In this document: piece by piece, positions 9,067 through 19,954 of the stretch | Position numbering within the stretch: the first letter of the stretch is position 1 | Layout of the letters: every line of letters starts with the position of its first letter | Assembly (NCBI RefSeq): GCF_008312835.1 | Contig: NZ_VSKS01000029.1 | Span: forward strand, 20,782-84,781 | DNA: 64,000 nt | From: Streptomyces marokkonensis | GTDB lineage: Bacteria > Actinomycetota > Actinomycetes > Streptomycetales > Streptomycetaceae | Direction of reading: 5' to 3' | Translations under genes and position numbers: made by a program | The notes under the pieces: generated by a model | What the model was told of the DNA's origin: nothing | Seen by the model: the letters and a program-made list of their open reading frames with translations, nothing else | Database searches by the model: none

Positions 9067-9510
9067 TCAGGAGGACCAGGCCTGGTCCAGGTCGAGACCG
9101 CCCTCGCGGTGCTGGGTGAAGGAGAACCAGTTGCCCGAGTCGTCGCGGAACAGCGCCTCGATGCCGTACGGGCGCTCCTGCGGTTCCTGGATGAACTCCA
9201 CCCCGCGGTCCTTGAGCTTGGCGTAGTCGCCGTGGATGTCGTCGGTGGTCAGGACGCCCGCGCCGAGTGCGCCCTTGGCCACCAGCTTCCTGATCATCTC
9301 GGCGGACTCGGGGTCCGTGCCCGAGCCGGGGACCATCAGCGTCAGCTCCACGTCGGGCTGGTCGGGTGCGCCCACGGTGAGCCAGCGCATGCCGCCCTCG
9401 CCCATCGTCATGTCCGTGCGGACCTCCAGACCCAGTTTCTCCGTGTAGAACTCCTTCGCCCGGTCCTGGTCGAGGACCCAGACGGTGGAGATGGCGAGAC
9501 CCTTGATCAT
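9067..9510 (-). CDS. VOC/glyoxalase-fold protein
   Basis: This 147-residue vicinal-oxygen-chelate fold protein is built from two beta-alpha-beta modules (VWVLDQDRAKEFYTEKLGLEV ... and DDIHGDYAKLKDRGVEF). Such proteins include glyoxalase I, dioxygenases and bleomycin/fosfomycin-type resistance proteins. The substrate cannot be read from the sequence. GGGAG lies 7 bases before the ATG. The next gene upstream is an AraC-type regulator on the same strand, 60 bp away; regulator and VOC enzyme are probably cotranscribed. It ends 10 bp from the convergent cseC. Confidence 0.88.
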   Translation of the reverse strand: MIKGLAISTVWVLDQDRAKEFYTEKLGLEVRTDMTMGEGGMRWLTVGAPDQPDVELTLMVPGSGTDPESAEMIRKLVAKGALGAGVLTTDDIHGDYAKLKDRGVEFIQEPQERPYGIEALFRDDSGNWFSFTQHREGGLDLDQAWSS

Positions 9511-9570
9511 GACGTACTCCCTGTTCGCGGCCGTTTCCGCACTGCCCTGCCACCGTAGGCGGCGGCGGAG

Positions 9571-10038
9571 TCAGTCCGCTTCTCCGGAATTGCGCCGTGC
9601 GCCCGCCGAGCCGGGCCCGGGTCTGAAGCCGCCGGCCCAGAGCATGGCGTAGCAGCCGGGTATCAGGGCGGCGCCGCGGCCCACATGCTTGACGCGGTAC
9701 TCGCTCGGGGTGAGGCCGGTCCAGGTCTTGAACCGCGCCGAGAAGGTGCCCAGGCTGCTGAAGCCGACCAGGTGGCAGATCTCCGTCACCGACAGGTTGG
9801 CGGTGCGCAGCAGGTCCTCGGCACGCTCGATCCGGCGGTGGGTGAGGTACTGGCCCGGGGTCTCGCCGTACGTCTCCTTGAAGGCGCGCAGGAAGTGGTA
9901 GCGCGAGTAGCCGGCGTGCGCGGCGATCGCGGACAGGTCGAGGTCCGGGTCGGCCCAGTCCCGGTCCATCGCGTCCTTGGCCAGCCGCAACTGGCGCGCC
10001 TTGTCCATGCCTTCGATGGTGGCACGGGGCTCTGACAT
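9571..10038 (-). CDS. AraC-family transcriptional regulator, short form
   Basis: At 155 residues this is essentially a DNA-binding domain. Two helix-turn-helix motifs (LSAIAAHAGYSRYHFLRAFKETYGETPGQYL and VTEICHLVGFSSLGTFSARFKTWTGLTPSEYR) match the AraC/XylS signature. An N-terminal ligand domain is missing; instead there is a short C-terminal tail (GCYAMLWAGGFRPGPGSAG). The ATG at 10038 was chosen over an in-frame TTG at 10041; ribosome-site support is weak. It precedes the VOC gene and probably regulates it. Confidence 0.87.
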   Translation of the reverse strand: MSEPRATIEGMDKARQLRLAKDAMDRDWADPDLDLSAIAAHAGYSRYHFLRAFKETYGETPGQYLTHRRIERAEDLLRTANLSVTEICHLVGFSSLGTFSARFKTWTGLTPSEYRVKHVGRGAALIPGCYAMLWAGGFRPGPGSAGARRNSGEAD

Positions 10039-10069
10039 CAAGTCGGGTCCGGGCCTGGGCGTACGGAAG

Positions 10070-10101
10070 GACCCCCGGGGGCGTGGGCGCCGCCGGGGGT
10101 C
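10070..10101 (-). terminator. Hairpin after the MFS transporter gene
   Basis: A GACCCCCGG / CCGGGGGTC 9-bp stem with a 14-base GC-rich loop lies in the 188-bp gap between the MFS stop and the AraC gene. There is no U-run. It probably ends the leftward transporter transcript, but could also be a processing signal. Confidence 0.4.
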
Positions 10102-10226
10102 TTCGTGCCGCTCGTCCTGCCGCTCGGCAGGGCTGTTCTCCCTGCCGCTCGGGGGAGGCCTCGGACGGAGTCGGTCACCGCCGCGGCCGCCGGGGCGCCG
10201 TCGCCGGTGTCCTTCCTGCCCGGGCC

Positions 10227-11753
<1,527 letters not shown>

Positions 11754-11787
11754 TCACTCCCCCGGCCACCGTGGTGTGGCCACCGCT

Positions 11788-11858
11788 ACTTACTTGCCGC
11801 CCGGCTAGTTTCCTGCCCAGGGAAGCTAGTCGCGCAGCTAGCCGGTCGTCAAGTAAGT
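11788..11858. promoter_or_regulatory. Nested inverted-repeat operator between MFS and TetR genes
   Basis: Two pairs of perfect arms share one centre at 11823. The outer pair is ACTTACTTG (11788-11796) and CAAGTAAGT (11850-11858). The inner pair is CCGGCTAG (11801-11808) and CTAGCCGG (11838-11845). A third imperfect dyad, CTAGTTTCC/GGAAGCTAG, sits at 11806-11829. The arms cover the leftward promoter, as expected for TetR repression of both genes. The protein-DNA assignment is inferred. Confidence 0.7.
11823..11852 (-). promoter_or_regulatory. Leftward promoter of the MFS gene
   Basis: On the minus strand TTGACG (11852-11847) and TAGCTT (11828-11823) are separated by 18 bp, close to the vegetative TTGACN/TANNNT consensus. 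The -35 overlaps the outer operator arm, and the inner arm lies in the spacer. It is about 75 bp before the MFS start. Confidence 0.55.
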
Positions 11859-11897
11859 TTTTGCCAAGACGGGTCGAGTAGGAGGATGGGCGGCACC

Positions 11898-12482
11898 ATG
11901 GACGGCACCAGAAAGCGGCGCCGCGGGAACACCCGCCAGCGCATCCAGGACGTGGCGCTCGAACTCTTCGCCGAGCAGGGCTACGAGAAGACCTCGCTGC
12001 GCGAGATCGCCGAGTGCCTGGACGTCACCAAGGCGGCGCTCTACTACCACTTCAAGACCAAGGAAGAGATCCTCGTCAGCATCTTCGAGGACCTCTCGCG
12101 GCCGATCGAGGAGCTGATCGAGTGGGGGCGGCAGCAGCCGCACTCGCTGGAGACCAAGCAGGAGATCATCCGCCGCTACAGCGAGGCCCTGACGGGCGCC
12201 GCCCCGCTGTTCCGCTTCATGCAGGAGAACCAGGCGACGATCCGCGAGCTGCGCATCGGCGAGATGTTCAAGACCCGCATGCTCGGGCTGCGGGACATCC
12301 TCATGGACCCGGACGCCGATCTGGTCGACCAGGTGCGCTGCGTCAGCGCCCTGTTCACCATGCACGCGGGGATGCACGTCCTGCAGGACGTGGAAAGCGA
12401 CCCCGAGGAGAAGCGCAAGGCCGTCCTCGAGGTCGCCACCGATCTGATCACCCAGGCCCACCGGGGTTCCGGGGGCGGTTAG
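11898..12482 (+). CDS. TetR-family regulator, probable repressor of the divergent efflux pump
   Basis: The 194-residue protein has a TetR helix-turn-helix (RIQDVALELFAEQGYEKTSLREIAECLDVTKAALYYHFKTKEEIL) and a helical ligand-binding C-terminal domain (about 60-194). The ATG at 11898 was preferred: AGGAGG at 11880-11885 is 12 bases away, whereas an in-frame ATG at 11886 directly abuts that site. It is divergent from the DHA2 transporter, the classic repressor/efflux arrangement. The ligand is unknown. Confidence 0.92.
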   Translation: MDGTRKRRRGNTRQRIQDVALELFAEQGYEKTSLREIAECLDVTKAALYYHFKTKEEILVSIFEDLSRPIEELIEWGRQQPHSLETKQEIIRRYSEALTGAAPLFRFMQENQATIRELRIGEMFKTRMLGLRDILMDPDADLVDQVRCVSALFTMHAGMHVLQDVESDPEEKRKAVLEVATDLITQAHRGSGGG

Positions 12483-12513
12483 GCACTGTCGCGCGCCCGG
12501 GGTGTCGTCCGGG

Positions 12514-13254
12514 TCAGAGGTTGACGCCGTTGACGCGCAGGAACTTCGCCGGGTCGACGGCGGAGCCGTAGTTCGGGGTGGTGCGGATCTCGAAGTGCAG
12601 GTGGGGTCCGCTGGAGTTGCCGGTGTTGCCGGACAGGGCGATCTTCTGGCCGGTCTTGACGATCTGGCCGACCTTCACGTTGACCGAGGACAGGTGGGCG
12701 TACTGGGAGTACGTCTTGTTGCCGTGCTTGATCACGACGGCGTTGCCGTAGGCGGGGCCGTCGCCGGCGCCGTTGCCGCCGGCCTTGACGACGGTGCCGC
12801 CGTGGGTGGCGAGGACCGGGGTGCCGGTGGGGACGGCGTAGTCCTGGCCGGAGTGCTTGGAGGCCCACATGCCGCCGTTCTGGGCGAAGCTCGCGGACAG
12901 CTTGTAGCTCTTCACCGGGGAGACCCAGGACGCCTGCTTCTTCGCGGCCGCCTGCTTGGCCGCCTTCTTCGCCTGGACGGCCTTCGCGGCCGCGGCCTTC
13001 TTCGCCTCGACGGCCTTGGCGGCCTTGGCCTGCGCGGCCTCGGCCTGCGCGGCGGCCTGCGCCTTCGCGGCCTCGGCCTGGGCGGCGGCCTGCGCCTGAA
13101 CGGCACCGGCGGCGCCGGATGCGGCCGTGGTGTCGACGGCGGCCGCGACCCCGGCCCCCAGTGCGACCGAGGCCCCCAGGCCGGCGGCCAGCACGGCCGC
13201 GCGGGTGCGGATCAGGGACGTACGGGAGGAACGGGACGTGACGCGCTGGGACAT
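12514..13254 (-). CDS. Secreted M23 (LytM-type) peptidoglycan endopeptidase
   Basis: This is a zinc metalloendopeptidase that should cut peptidoglycan cross-bridges outside the cell. From the ATG at 13254 (GAGG upstream) it has 246 residues. There is a signal peptide (TRAAVLAAGLGASVALGAGVAAA), then a low-complexity Ala/Lys/Gln/Glu region at about 45-115 with AxAQAEAAKA-type heptads, likely coiled coil or wall-associating. The C-terminal M23 domain has zinc motifs HSGQDYAVP and HLHFE plus the catalytic QYAHL. All expected residues are present. It diverges from a secreted HAD phosphatase across a 442-bp gap. Confidence 0.94.
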   Translation of the reverse strand: MSQRVTSRSSRTSLIRTRAAVLAAGLGASVALGAGVAAAVDTTAASGAAGAVQAQAAAQAEAAKAQAAAQAEAAQAKAAKAVEAKKAAAAKAVQAKKAAKQAAAKKQASWVSPVKSYKLSASFAQNGGMWASKHSGQDYAVPTGTPVLATHGGTVVKAGGNGAGDGPAYGNAVVIKHGNKTYSQYAHLSSVNVKVGQIVKTGQKIALSGNTGNSSGPHLHFEIRTTPNYGSAVDPAKFLRVNGVNL

Positions 13255-13696
13255 CTCAACCTCATCAGGAAGGGGACAGAGGAAAACCACCCGGCGCACA
13301 GGACCGCGCCGCGGTGGCCATTCAGTGGTAACCCGTCCGTCCAGAAAGCCGCAAAGGTGTGATCTACGACGTAACGTCGTACTTACGGCCTGAGATGCAC
13401 GTCTCTTGACAGAGCCCTCTTACGAGGCAAAACCCCCATTTCAGGCTGATCGATCAAAGCATTGCGTTAAATGTCCGATTTGCTTTCTACCCTGTTCTCA
13501 CTATTCCAGGTAGTACCGGACATAACGCCTGTGCGGCATGTCACCGGGCCGCGGGGTCTGCCGCGCCAGAAATGTGGCGCAGGCCTCTATGCACCTACCG
13601 TCCGGTAACCCTACGGTTCACCTCGCGTCACCCTCGCACACGAACATGCACACGACATGTTGGCAGCGTCACGGACGTGAGAGGACCCCCCACGAT
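13255..13696. promoter_or_regulatory. Divergent regulatory gap between M23 peptidase and HAD phosphatase
   Basis: These 442 bp hold no gene I can support. They are unusually AT-rich for this window (13430-13510) and should contain both promoters. A TTGACA at 13406-13411 on the + strand lacks a good -10 partner. I looked for the ydaO c-di-AMP riboswitch known before some Streptomyces wall hydrolases and did not find its core. A perfect-armed palindrome at 13365 is listed separately. Confidence 0.5.
13365..13381. promoter_or_regulatory. 17-bp palindrome upstream of the M23 peptidase
   Basis: TACGACGTAACGTCGTA has 8-bp perfect arms around a single A. It lies 111 bp upstream of the peptidase start, inside or beside its promoter region, and looks like a dimeric-regulator site. 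The regulator is unknown. Confidence 0.5.
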
Positions 13697-14338
13697 ATGA
13701 GAAGCCGACGCCCCCTGTTGCGCCGCGTATCGGTGACCGCCGTTTCCGCGACCGCTCTGGTGGCCCTCGCCGCACCGGCCGAGGCCACGACCCCCTCCGG
13801 CTCCCCCGCCGTCGTCACCGCGGCCCCGGCCGCCACCGCCGCGGACGTCGACTACGACACCTGGCAGCGGGACTGCAGGGCGGTCATGGACCAGGCCCTG
13901 CCCTATCTGAAGCAGCGGATCGCGGACACCGGGCCTGGCGAGAAGCAGGCGATCGTGCTCGACATCGACAACACGGCCCTGGAGACCGACTTCGGTTTCA
14001 GCTTCCCCCAGCCGGCCAACGAGCCCGTTCTGGAGGTCGCCCGGTACGCCGAGGAACGCGGTGTCGACCTGTTCTTCGTGACCGCCCGTCCCGGCATCAT
14101 CCACGCGCCCACCGAGTGGAACCTCGACCAGGCCGGCTACGAGTCCTCCGGCCTGTACGTCCGCGGCTTCCTCGACCTGTTCAAGAACGTCGCCGACTAC
14201 AAGACGGCCCAGCGCGTCGCCATCGAACGGAAGGGCTACACGATCATCGCCAACATCGGCAACAGCCCCACCGACCTGTCGGGCGGCCACGCCGAGAAGA
14301 CCTTCAAGCTGCCGGACTACGACGGCCGGCTGTCCTGA
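13697..14338 (+). CDS. Secreted HAD-superfamily acid phosphatase
   Basis: An exported phosphatase of the class B/IIIB acid-phosphatase group of the HAD superfamily. The ATG at 13697 gives 213 residues, with a signal peptide (RRVSVTAVSATALVALAAPAEA). HAD motif I is VLDIDNTALE, motif II is FFVTARP, and the Lys/Asp motifs lie in VADYKTAQR and ANIGNSPTDLSGG. Substrates are probably organic phosphates in the medium. Upstream is the divergent M23 peptidase; downstream a strong bidirectional terminator separates it from convergent clpC. Confidence 0.92.
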   Translation: MRSRRPLLRRVSVTAVSATALVALAAPAEATTPSGSPAVVTAAPAATAADVDYDTWQRDCRAVMDQALPYLKQRIADTGPGEKQAIVLDIDNTALETDFGFSFPQPANEPVLEVARYAEERGVDLFFVTARPGIIHAPTEWNLDQAGYESSGLYVRGFLDLFKNVADYKTAQRVAIERKGYTIIANIGNSPTDLSGGHAEKTFKLPDYDGRLS

Positions 14339-14351
14339 ACCGGCCGCAGCC

Positions 14352-14407
14352 ACGGACAAAGGGGTCTGCCCCGGGACGCATGTCCCGGGGCAGACCCCTT
14401 TGTCCGT
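14352..14407. terminator. Strong bidirectional terminator between phosphatase and clpC
   Basis: Two perfect 26-bp arms (14352-14377 and 14382-14407) flank a GCAT loop. The AAAGG/CCTTT flanks give short T runs on both strands. It sits between two convergent stops and should terminate both transcripts. Confidence 0.9.
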
Positions 14408-14425
14408 TCAGGCCGAGCGCGGCGC

Positions 14426-16951
<2,526 letters not shown>

Positions 16952-17157
16952 CGTTAATCGCTCCTCAGAGCGGTCAGGCAGTGGGGGGAACTTCCCCTCC
17001 CTGTCCTTCCGCAGCTTAGTCCCGCAAGCGGGGACCGCTCATTCCAACTGCCGACACCGTCGATGGCCTCCTGACCCCGCTAACGCCGACATCTGCTCCA
17101 ACCCGATGGTGCGAGACGATGTTCCCGCAGGCCAGGCAGTTACCCCCATCGCCAGTA

Positions 17158-17171
17158 CGCCCATGGCGAAC
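17158..17171 (-). promoter_or_regulatory. ClgR-like box, proximal to clpC
   Basis: On the clpC strand this reads GTTCGCCATGGGCG, i.e. GTTCGC-N5-GCG. The reported ClgR consensus begins GTTCGCY and ends GCG; the exact spacing should be checked. The box is about 210 bp before the clpC start. Confidence 0.45.
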
Positions 17172-17263
17172 GGGAGACGTCCCACCCTGCGTGTCGCCCC
17201 CTCCCACTAGGGATGTCTTACCCGCTGCTACGGACGGTCCATGCCGAGTGCACGGGTTCCCTC

Positions 17264-17277
17264 CGCTACGGGCGAAC
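17264..17277 (-). promoter_or_regulatory. ClgR-like box, distal to clpC
   Basis: On the clpC strand this reads GTTCGCCCGTAGCG, the same GTTCGC-N5-GCG pattern as the box 106 bp away. It is about 315 bp before the clpC start. Confidence 0.45.
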
Positions 17278-17383
17278 AACCTTGCGCCTCCCCGCACCCC
17301 CACGCGCCCCCTGGTTCGACACTGTGTGCTCACATCACGCGACCCACCGTAACCCGCCGGGGTTCCGGACGGTTGCGCGGGGC

Positions 17384-18076
17384 ATGGTTGGCCCCCGCTC
17401 CGCCGGCGTACCGCTTCCCCGTCCACCGCTCGCGCCGGGTGACGACGAGGTGAGGCACTGGTACGAGAACGTCCTGGGCTGGCCCACGGTGCCCGGGGCT
17501 CCGCTGCGGCTGGCGGCGGGAGTGAGGTTCGACGTCCTCGACCTGCCCGCGGAGGCGGGGTGGGCGGCGTTCGGGCGTCTGGAGCGTCAAGGACGGTGCG
17601 GTCGCCTCGGGCGGGGGTTCCCGGTGGCCCTGTGCGGCGGCCGGATGCGGCTGCTGGTCGCCGCGGGCAGCGCGGAGGAGTTGCCGGGGCTGCTGGAGTG
17701 GCTGGAATGGGGCCCACCGCTGGACCTGGATCTGACGGCGATCGGCGCGGGAGGGTCCATGGAGGCTCCCCGGCCCGCCGGCCCCGGTGGGGAGGCGCGC
17801 GAGGGCCGGCCCCGTGGCGGTGGCGCGGGAGTCCCGGGCGGTTCGCAGGGGGCCGCCCTGTGGCTGCGGCCCCCCGAGCCGGAACGCGGGGCCGGGGCCC
17901 CGCTGCCGACGCTGTCGGCGATGGGCACGAGGAGTGCGAAGGGGGGCCGTGACAGCCCCCCGGATCTCGTGCGGCTGGTGAACACGGTGGCGACGCAGAT
18001 CCACCGCGTTCGGCTGCGGCGCGCCCGTGCGGGCGCCGCCGTCGAGGCCGACGGTCAGCCGTTGGCCTTCTCGTAG
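17384..18076 (+). CDS. Unknown actinobacterial protein, possibly related to DNA primase/polymerase-like proteins
   Basis: From the ATG at 17384 this gives 230 residues; the start is uncertain and the frame is open from 17213. The conserved-looking parts are HWYENVLGWPTVPGAPLRLAAGVRFDVLDLPAEAGWAAF, GGRMRLLVAAGSAEELPGLLEWLEWG and a C-terminal helix (PDLVRLVNTVATQIHRVRLRRA). The middle is Pro/Gly-rich. The layout resembles proteins that streptomycete annotation places near bifunctional primase/polymerase N-terminal domains, but I see no catalytic motif and make no functional claim. Its 3' end overlaps the convergent lsr2 by 22 bp. Confidence 0.7.
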   Translation: MVGPRSAGVPLPRPPLAPGDDEVRHWYENVLGWPTVPGAPLRLAAGVRFDVLDLPAEAGWAAFGRLERQGRCGRLGRGFPVALCGGRMRLLVAAGSAEELPGLLEWLEWGPPLDLDLTAIGAGGSMEAPRPAGPGGEAREGRPRGGGAGVPGGSQGAALWLRPPEPERGAGAPLPTLSAMGTRSAKGGRDSPPDLVRLVNTVATQIHRVRLRRARAGAAVEADGQPLAFS

Positions 18077-18390
18077 GCCTCGCGGATGGACGCCGGAACG
18101 CGGCCGCGGTCGTTGACCTCGTAACCGTTCTCCTTCGCCCAGGCGCGGATGGCCGCGGTGTCCTGGCTGCCACCGGAAGAAGCACGCGCCTTTCCGCGCC
18201 CACCCGAAGCGCGGCCCCCGGTGCGACGACCGCCCTTCACGTAAGGCTCGAGAAGGCCACGGAGCTTGTCCGCATTGGCGGTGGTGAGATCGATCTCGTA
18301 CGTCTTGCCGTCCAACGCGAACGTCACGGTCTCGTCCGCCTCGCCGCCGTCGAGGTCGTCGACAAGAAGGACCTGAACCTTCTGTGCCAC
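18055..18390 (-). CDS. lsr2: Lsr2 nucleoid-associated gene silencer
   Basis: Lsr2 is the H-NS-like protein of actinobacteria. It oligomerises and coats AT-rich DNA, silencing acquired and specialised-metabolite genes. The GTG at 18390 (AAAGGA 7 bases upstream) gives 111 residues. The N-terminal dimerisation domain (KVQVLLVDDLDGGEADETVTFALDGKTYEIDL) leads through a basic Gly/Arg/Ala linker to the C-terminal AT-hook-like domain with the RGR core in NDRGRVPASI. Its stop lies inside the 3' end of the convergent unknown gene. Its promoter carries an 18-bp perfect palindrome in the spacer. Confidence 0.96.
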   Translation of the reverse strand: MAQKVQVLLVDDLDGGEADETVTFALDGKTYEIDLTTANADKLRGLLEPYVKGGRRTGGRASGGRGKARASSGGSQDTAAIRAWAKENGYEVNDRGRVPASIREAYEKANG

Positions 18391-18456
18391 CGGATTTCCT
18401 TTCATCGATAACTTGAGGGCCGGGGTGTGCCGGCGTCCGCCGTATCGCCGCCCCTT

Positions 18457-18481
18457 GTTATATGCAGTACTGCAGTACTGC
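18457..18481 (-). promoter_or_regulatory. lsr2 promoter with embedded perfect palindrome
   Basis: On the lsr2 strand a near-consensus -10 TATAAC (18462-18457) is directly preceded by GCAGTACTGCAGTACTGC (18481-18464). This is a perfect 18-bp palindrome made of two overlapping GCAGTACTGC units. It fills the -10/-35 spacer; the -35 (TTCCGC) is weak. A bound protein would control lsr2 directly, by blocking or by MerR-like remodelling. Confidence 0.6.
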
Positions 18482-18589
18482 GGAAAGCAAACCGCTTTTG
18501 CCGTGAAAACACAAACCCCTGGCAGAGACCTGCTGCCCGCAACCGGTACGGAAACATGCGCGTTTCGGACATAGGGCACCCCCTGCAGA

Positions 18590-19123
18590 TCACAGATGCA
18601 GAAGCATCCGGCTGTTGCCCAAGGTGTTCGGTTTCACGCGTTCGAGACCGAGGAACTCCGCGACGCCCTCGTCATAGGAGCGCAGCAACTCCGCGTAGAC
18701 ATCGGTGTCGACGGGCGTCTCGCCGATCTCCACGAAGCCGTGCTTGCTGAAGAAGTCCACTTCGAAGGTCAGGCAGAATACGCGCCGAACACCGAGCCAG
18801 CGGGCCGTCTCCAGCAACTTCTCCAGCACCCGGTGTCCGACGCCGGCGCCCTTCAGTCCGGGCTTCACGGCGAGGGTGCGGACTTCCGCGAGGTCCTCCC
18901 ACATGACGTGCAGGGCGCCGCAGCCGACCACCTCCGCGTTGTCGTCCCGTTCCGCGACCCAGAACTCCTGGATGTCCTCGTAAAGCGTCACCGTCGCTTT
19001 GTCGAGCAGGATGCCCCCGCGGACGTAGGCGTCAAGGAGACGGCGTACGGCCGGCACATCGCTGGTGCGGGCCCGTCGGACCGTGATGGCATTTGCGGCG
19101 GCTTCGGGGCTGTCTGCTGACAT
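18590..19123 (-). CDS. GNAT N-acetyltransferase, ArgA-like (N-acetylglutamate synthase type)
   Basis: A 177-residue single-domain GNAT enzyme that resembles the short actinobacterial N-acetylglutamate synthases feeding arginine synthesis. The acetyl-CoA loop is GLKGAGVGHRVLEKL. The family pattern ITVRRARTSDVPAVRRLLDAYVRGG, EDIQEFWVAE and FCLTFEVDFFSKHGF agrees. The C-terminal extension (AELLRSYDEGVAEFLGLERVKPNTLGNSRML) is typical of this subfamily. It lies between lsr2 and a BlaI-like repressor, all on one strand. The biochemical role is by family and has not been seen here. Confidence 0.85.
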   Translation of the reverse strand: MSADSPEAAANAITVRRARTSDVPAVRRLLDAYVRGGILLDKATVTLYEDIQEFWVAERDDNAEVVGCGALHVMWEDLAEVRTLAVKPGLKGAGVGHRVLEKLLETARWLGVRRVFCLTFEVDFFSKHGFVEIGETPVDTDVYAELLRSYDEGVAEFLGLERVKPNTLGNSRMLLHL

Positions 19124-19132
19124 GAGCGGACG

Positions 19133-19591
19133 CTATCGTCCGCCGTGGCCGCCGGCGGAGCCGGGGTTCTCTCCGGGGTTCTCTCCGGGGTTCTCGTCGA
19201 GGTTCTCGTCGGGGCTCTCGTCGGGGGTTTCGGGGAGCTGGACGATCCGCACCGCGTCCGTGAGTGACCGGCGCTGTTCCTCGCTCATCATGCCGAAGAA
19301 CGCGACGAGAGCGGCGGCGGCGTTGTCGCTCTGCGACCACGCCTCGTTCATCAGGGCCGCGGCGTAGGCGGCGCGAGTGGAGACCGCCTCATATCGATAG
19401 GCCCGGCCCTCGGCTTCTCGGCGGACCCAGCCCTTCTGATGAAGATTGTCCAGAACGGTCATCACCGTGGTGTACGCGATGGACCGTTCCTTCTGAAGAT
19501 CTTCCAGGACTTCCCGAACGGTCACCGGGCGGTTCCACTTCCACACCCGCGTCATGACCGCGTCTTCGAGTTCTCCCAATGGGCGAGGCAC
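19133..19591 (-). CDS. BlaI/MecI/CopY-family repressor with ENPG-repeat tail
   Basis: The 152-residue protein has the winged helix of the BlaI family (LEDAVMTRVWKWNRPVTVREVLEDL ... AYTTVMTVLDNLHQKGWVRRE) and a dimerising helix (about 85-115). No BlaR/MecR sensor protease or beta-lactamase lies next to it. The C-terminal 25 residues are a PDESPDENLDENPGENPGENPG-like acidic tail made by a 12-bp tandem repeat. The start is GTG at 19591 without a clear ribosome site; a TATTGT 8 bases upstream suggests a leaderless transcript. The stop is 9 bp before the acetyltransferase start. Confidence 0.88.
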   Translation of the reverse strand: MPRPLGELEDAVMTRVWKWNRPVTVREVLEDLQKERSIAYTTVMTVLDNLHQKGWVRREAEGRAYRYEAVSTRAAYAAALMNEAWSQSDNAAAALVAFFGMMSEEQRRSLTDAVRIVQLPETPDESPDENLDENPGENPGENPGSAGGHGGR

Positions 19592-19661
19592 AACTCAGAA
19601 CAATAGTGGGAGATCCCGGTCACGGCGTGCCGGGCGGGCATCAACTGGTGCGAACATGGCG

Positions 19662-19695
19662 AAAAAGGGCGTACGAGGGTGAGTCGTACGCCCTT
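19662..19695 (-). terminator. Intrinsic terminator of the 58-residue membrane protein gene
   Basis: AAGGGCGTACGA and TCGTACGCCCTT form a perfect 12-bp stem with a 7-base loop. On the minus strand it is followed by five T residues. It lies 57 bp after the small-gene stop and upstream of the BlaI-like gene. Confidence 0.85.
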
Positions 19696-19751
19696 GGGTG
19701 TGCTCGTGCGGGCCGTGCGGGCCCTGCTGGTGGGAGGCCTGGCCGGGGTGG

Positions 19752-19928
19752 TCAGGCTTCCGTCTTGGGGGAGGGTGTCGCGCCCTCCGCCCTCGCGAGG
19801 GCCGCGTCGACGGCGGCGTCCTCCTTGGTCTTGTTGGCGCCACCCTGGGTCTTCACGATCACCCGGATCACGGCGATGAAGAGGACGGCCATGACGGCCG
19901 GGGGGAGGAGCGCGGAGACGTAGTCCAT
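19752..19928 (-). CDS. Small single-pass membrane protein, 58 residues
   Basis: The reading frame encodes a hydrophobic N-terminal helix (YVSALLPPAVMAVLFIAVIRVIV) and a charged cytoplasmic tail (KTQGGANKTKEDAAVDAALARAEG). The ATG at 19926-19928 has GGAG just upstream. Codon use has the usual GC-rich third position, and an intrinsic terminator with a T-run follows. Function is unknown. The length and single helix fit the small regulatory membrane proteins that often escape annotation. Confidence 0.75.
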   Translation of the reverse strand: MDYVSALLPPAVMAVLFIAVIRVIVKTQGGANKTKEDAAVDAALARAEGATPSPKTEA

Positions 19929-19954
19929 GGCTCCAGGGTAGCCAGGGCGGGCCG

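Larger units (their letters stand above)
16952..17383 (-). promoter_or_regulatory. clpC upstream region
   Basis: About 430 bp without a gene that I can support. It holds the clpC ribosome-binding site (GAGGAGC near 16963), presumably its promoter, and two evenly built GTTCGC-N5-GCG boxes (listed separately). Confidence 0.5.

Noticed and set aside
13255-13696. c-di-AMP (ydaO) riboswitch before the M23 peptidase
   Set aside because: Expected because of known Streptomyces wall-hydrolase riboswitches, but the conserved core and its length are not present in the leader.
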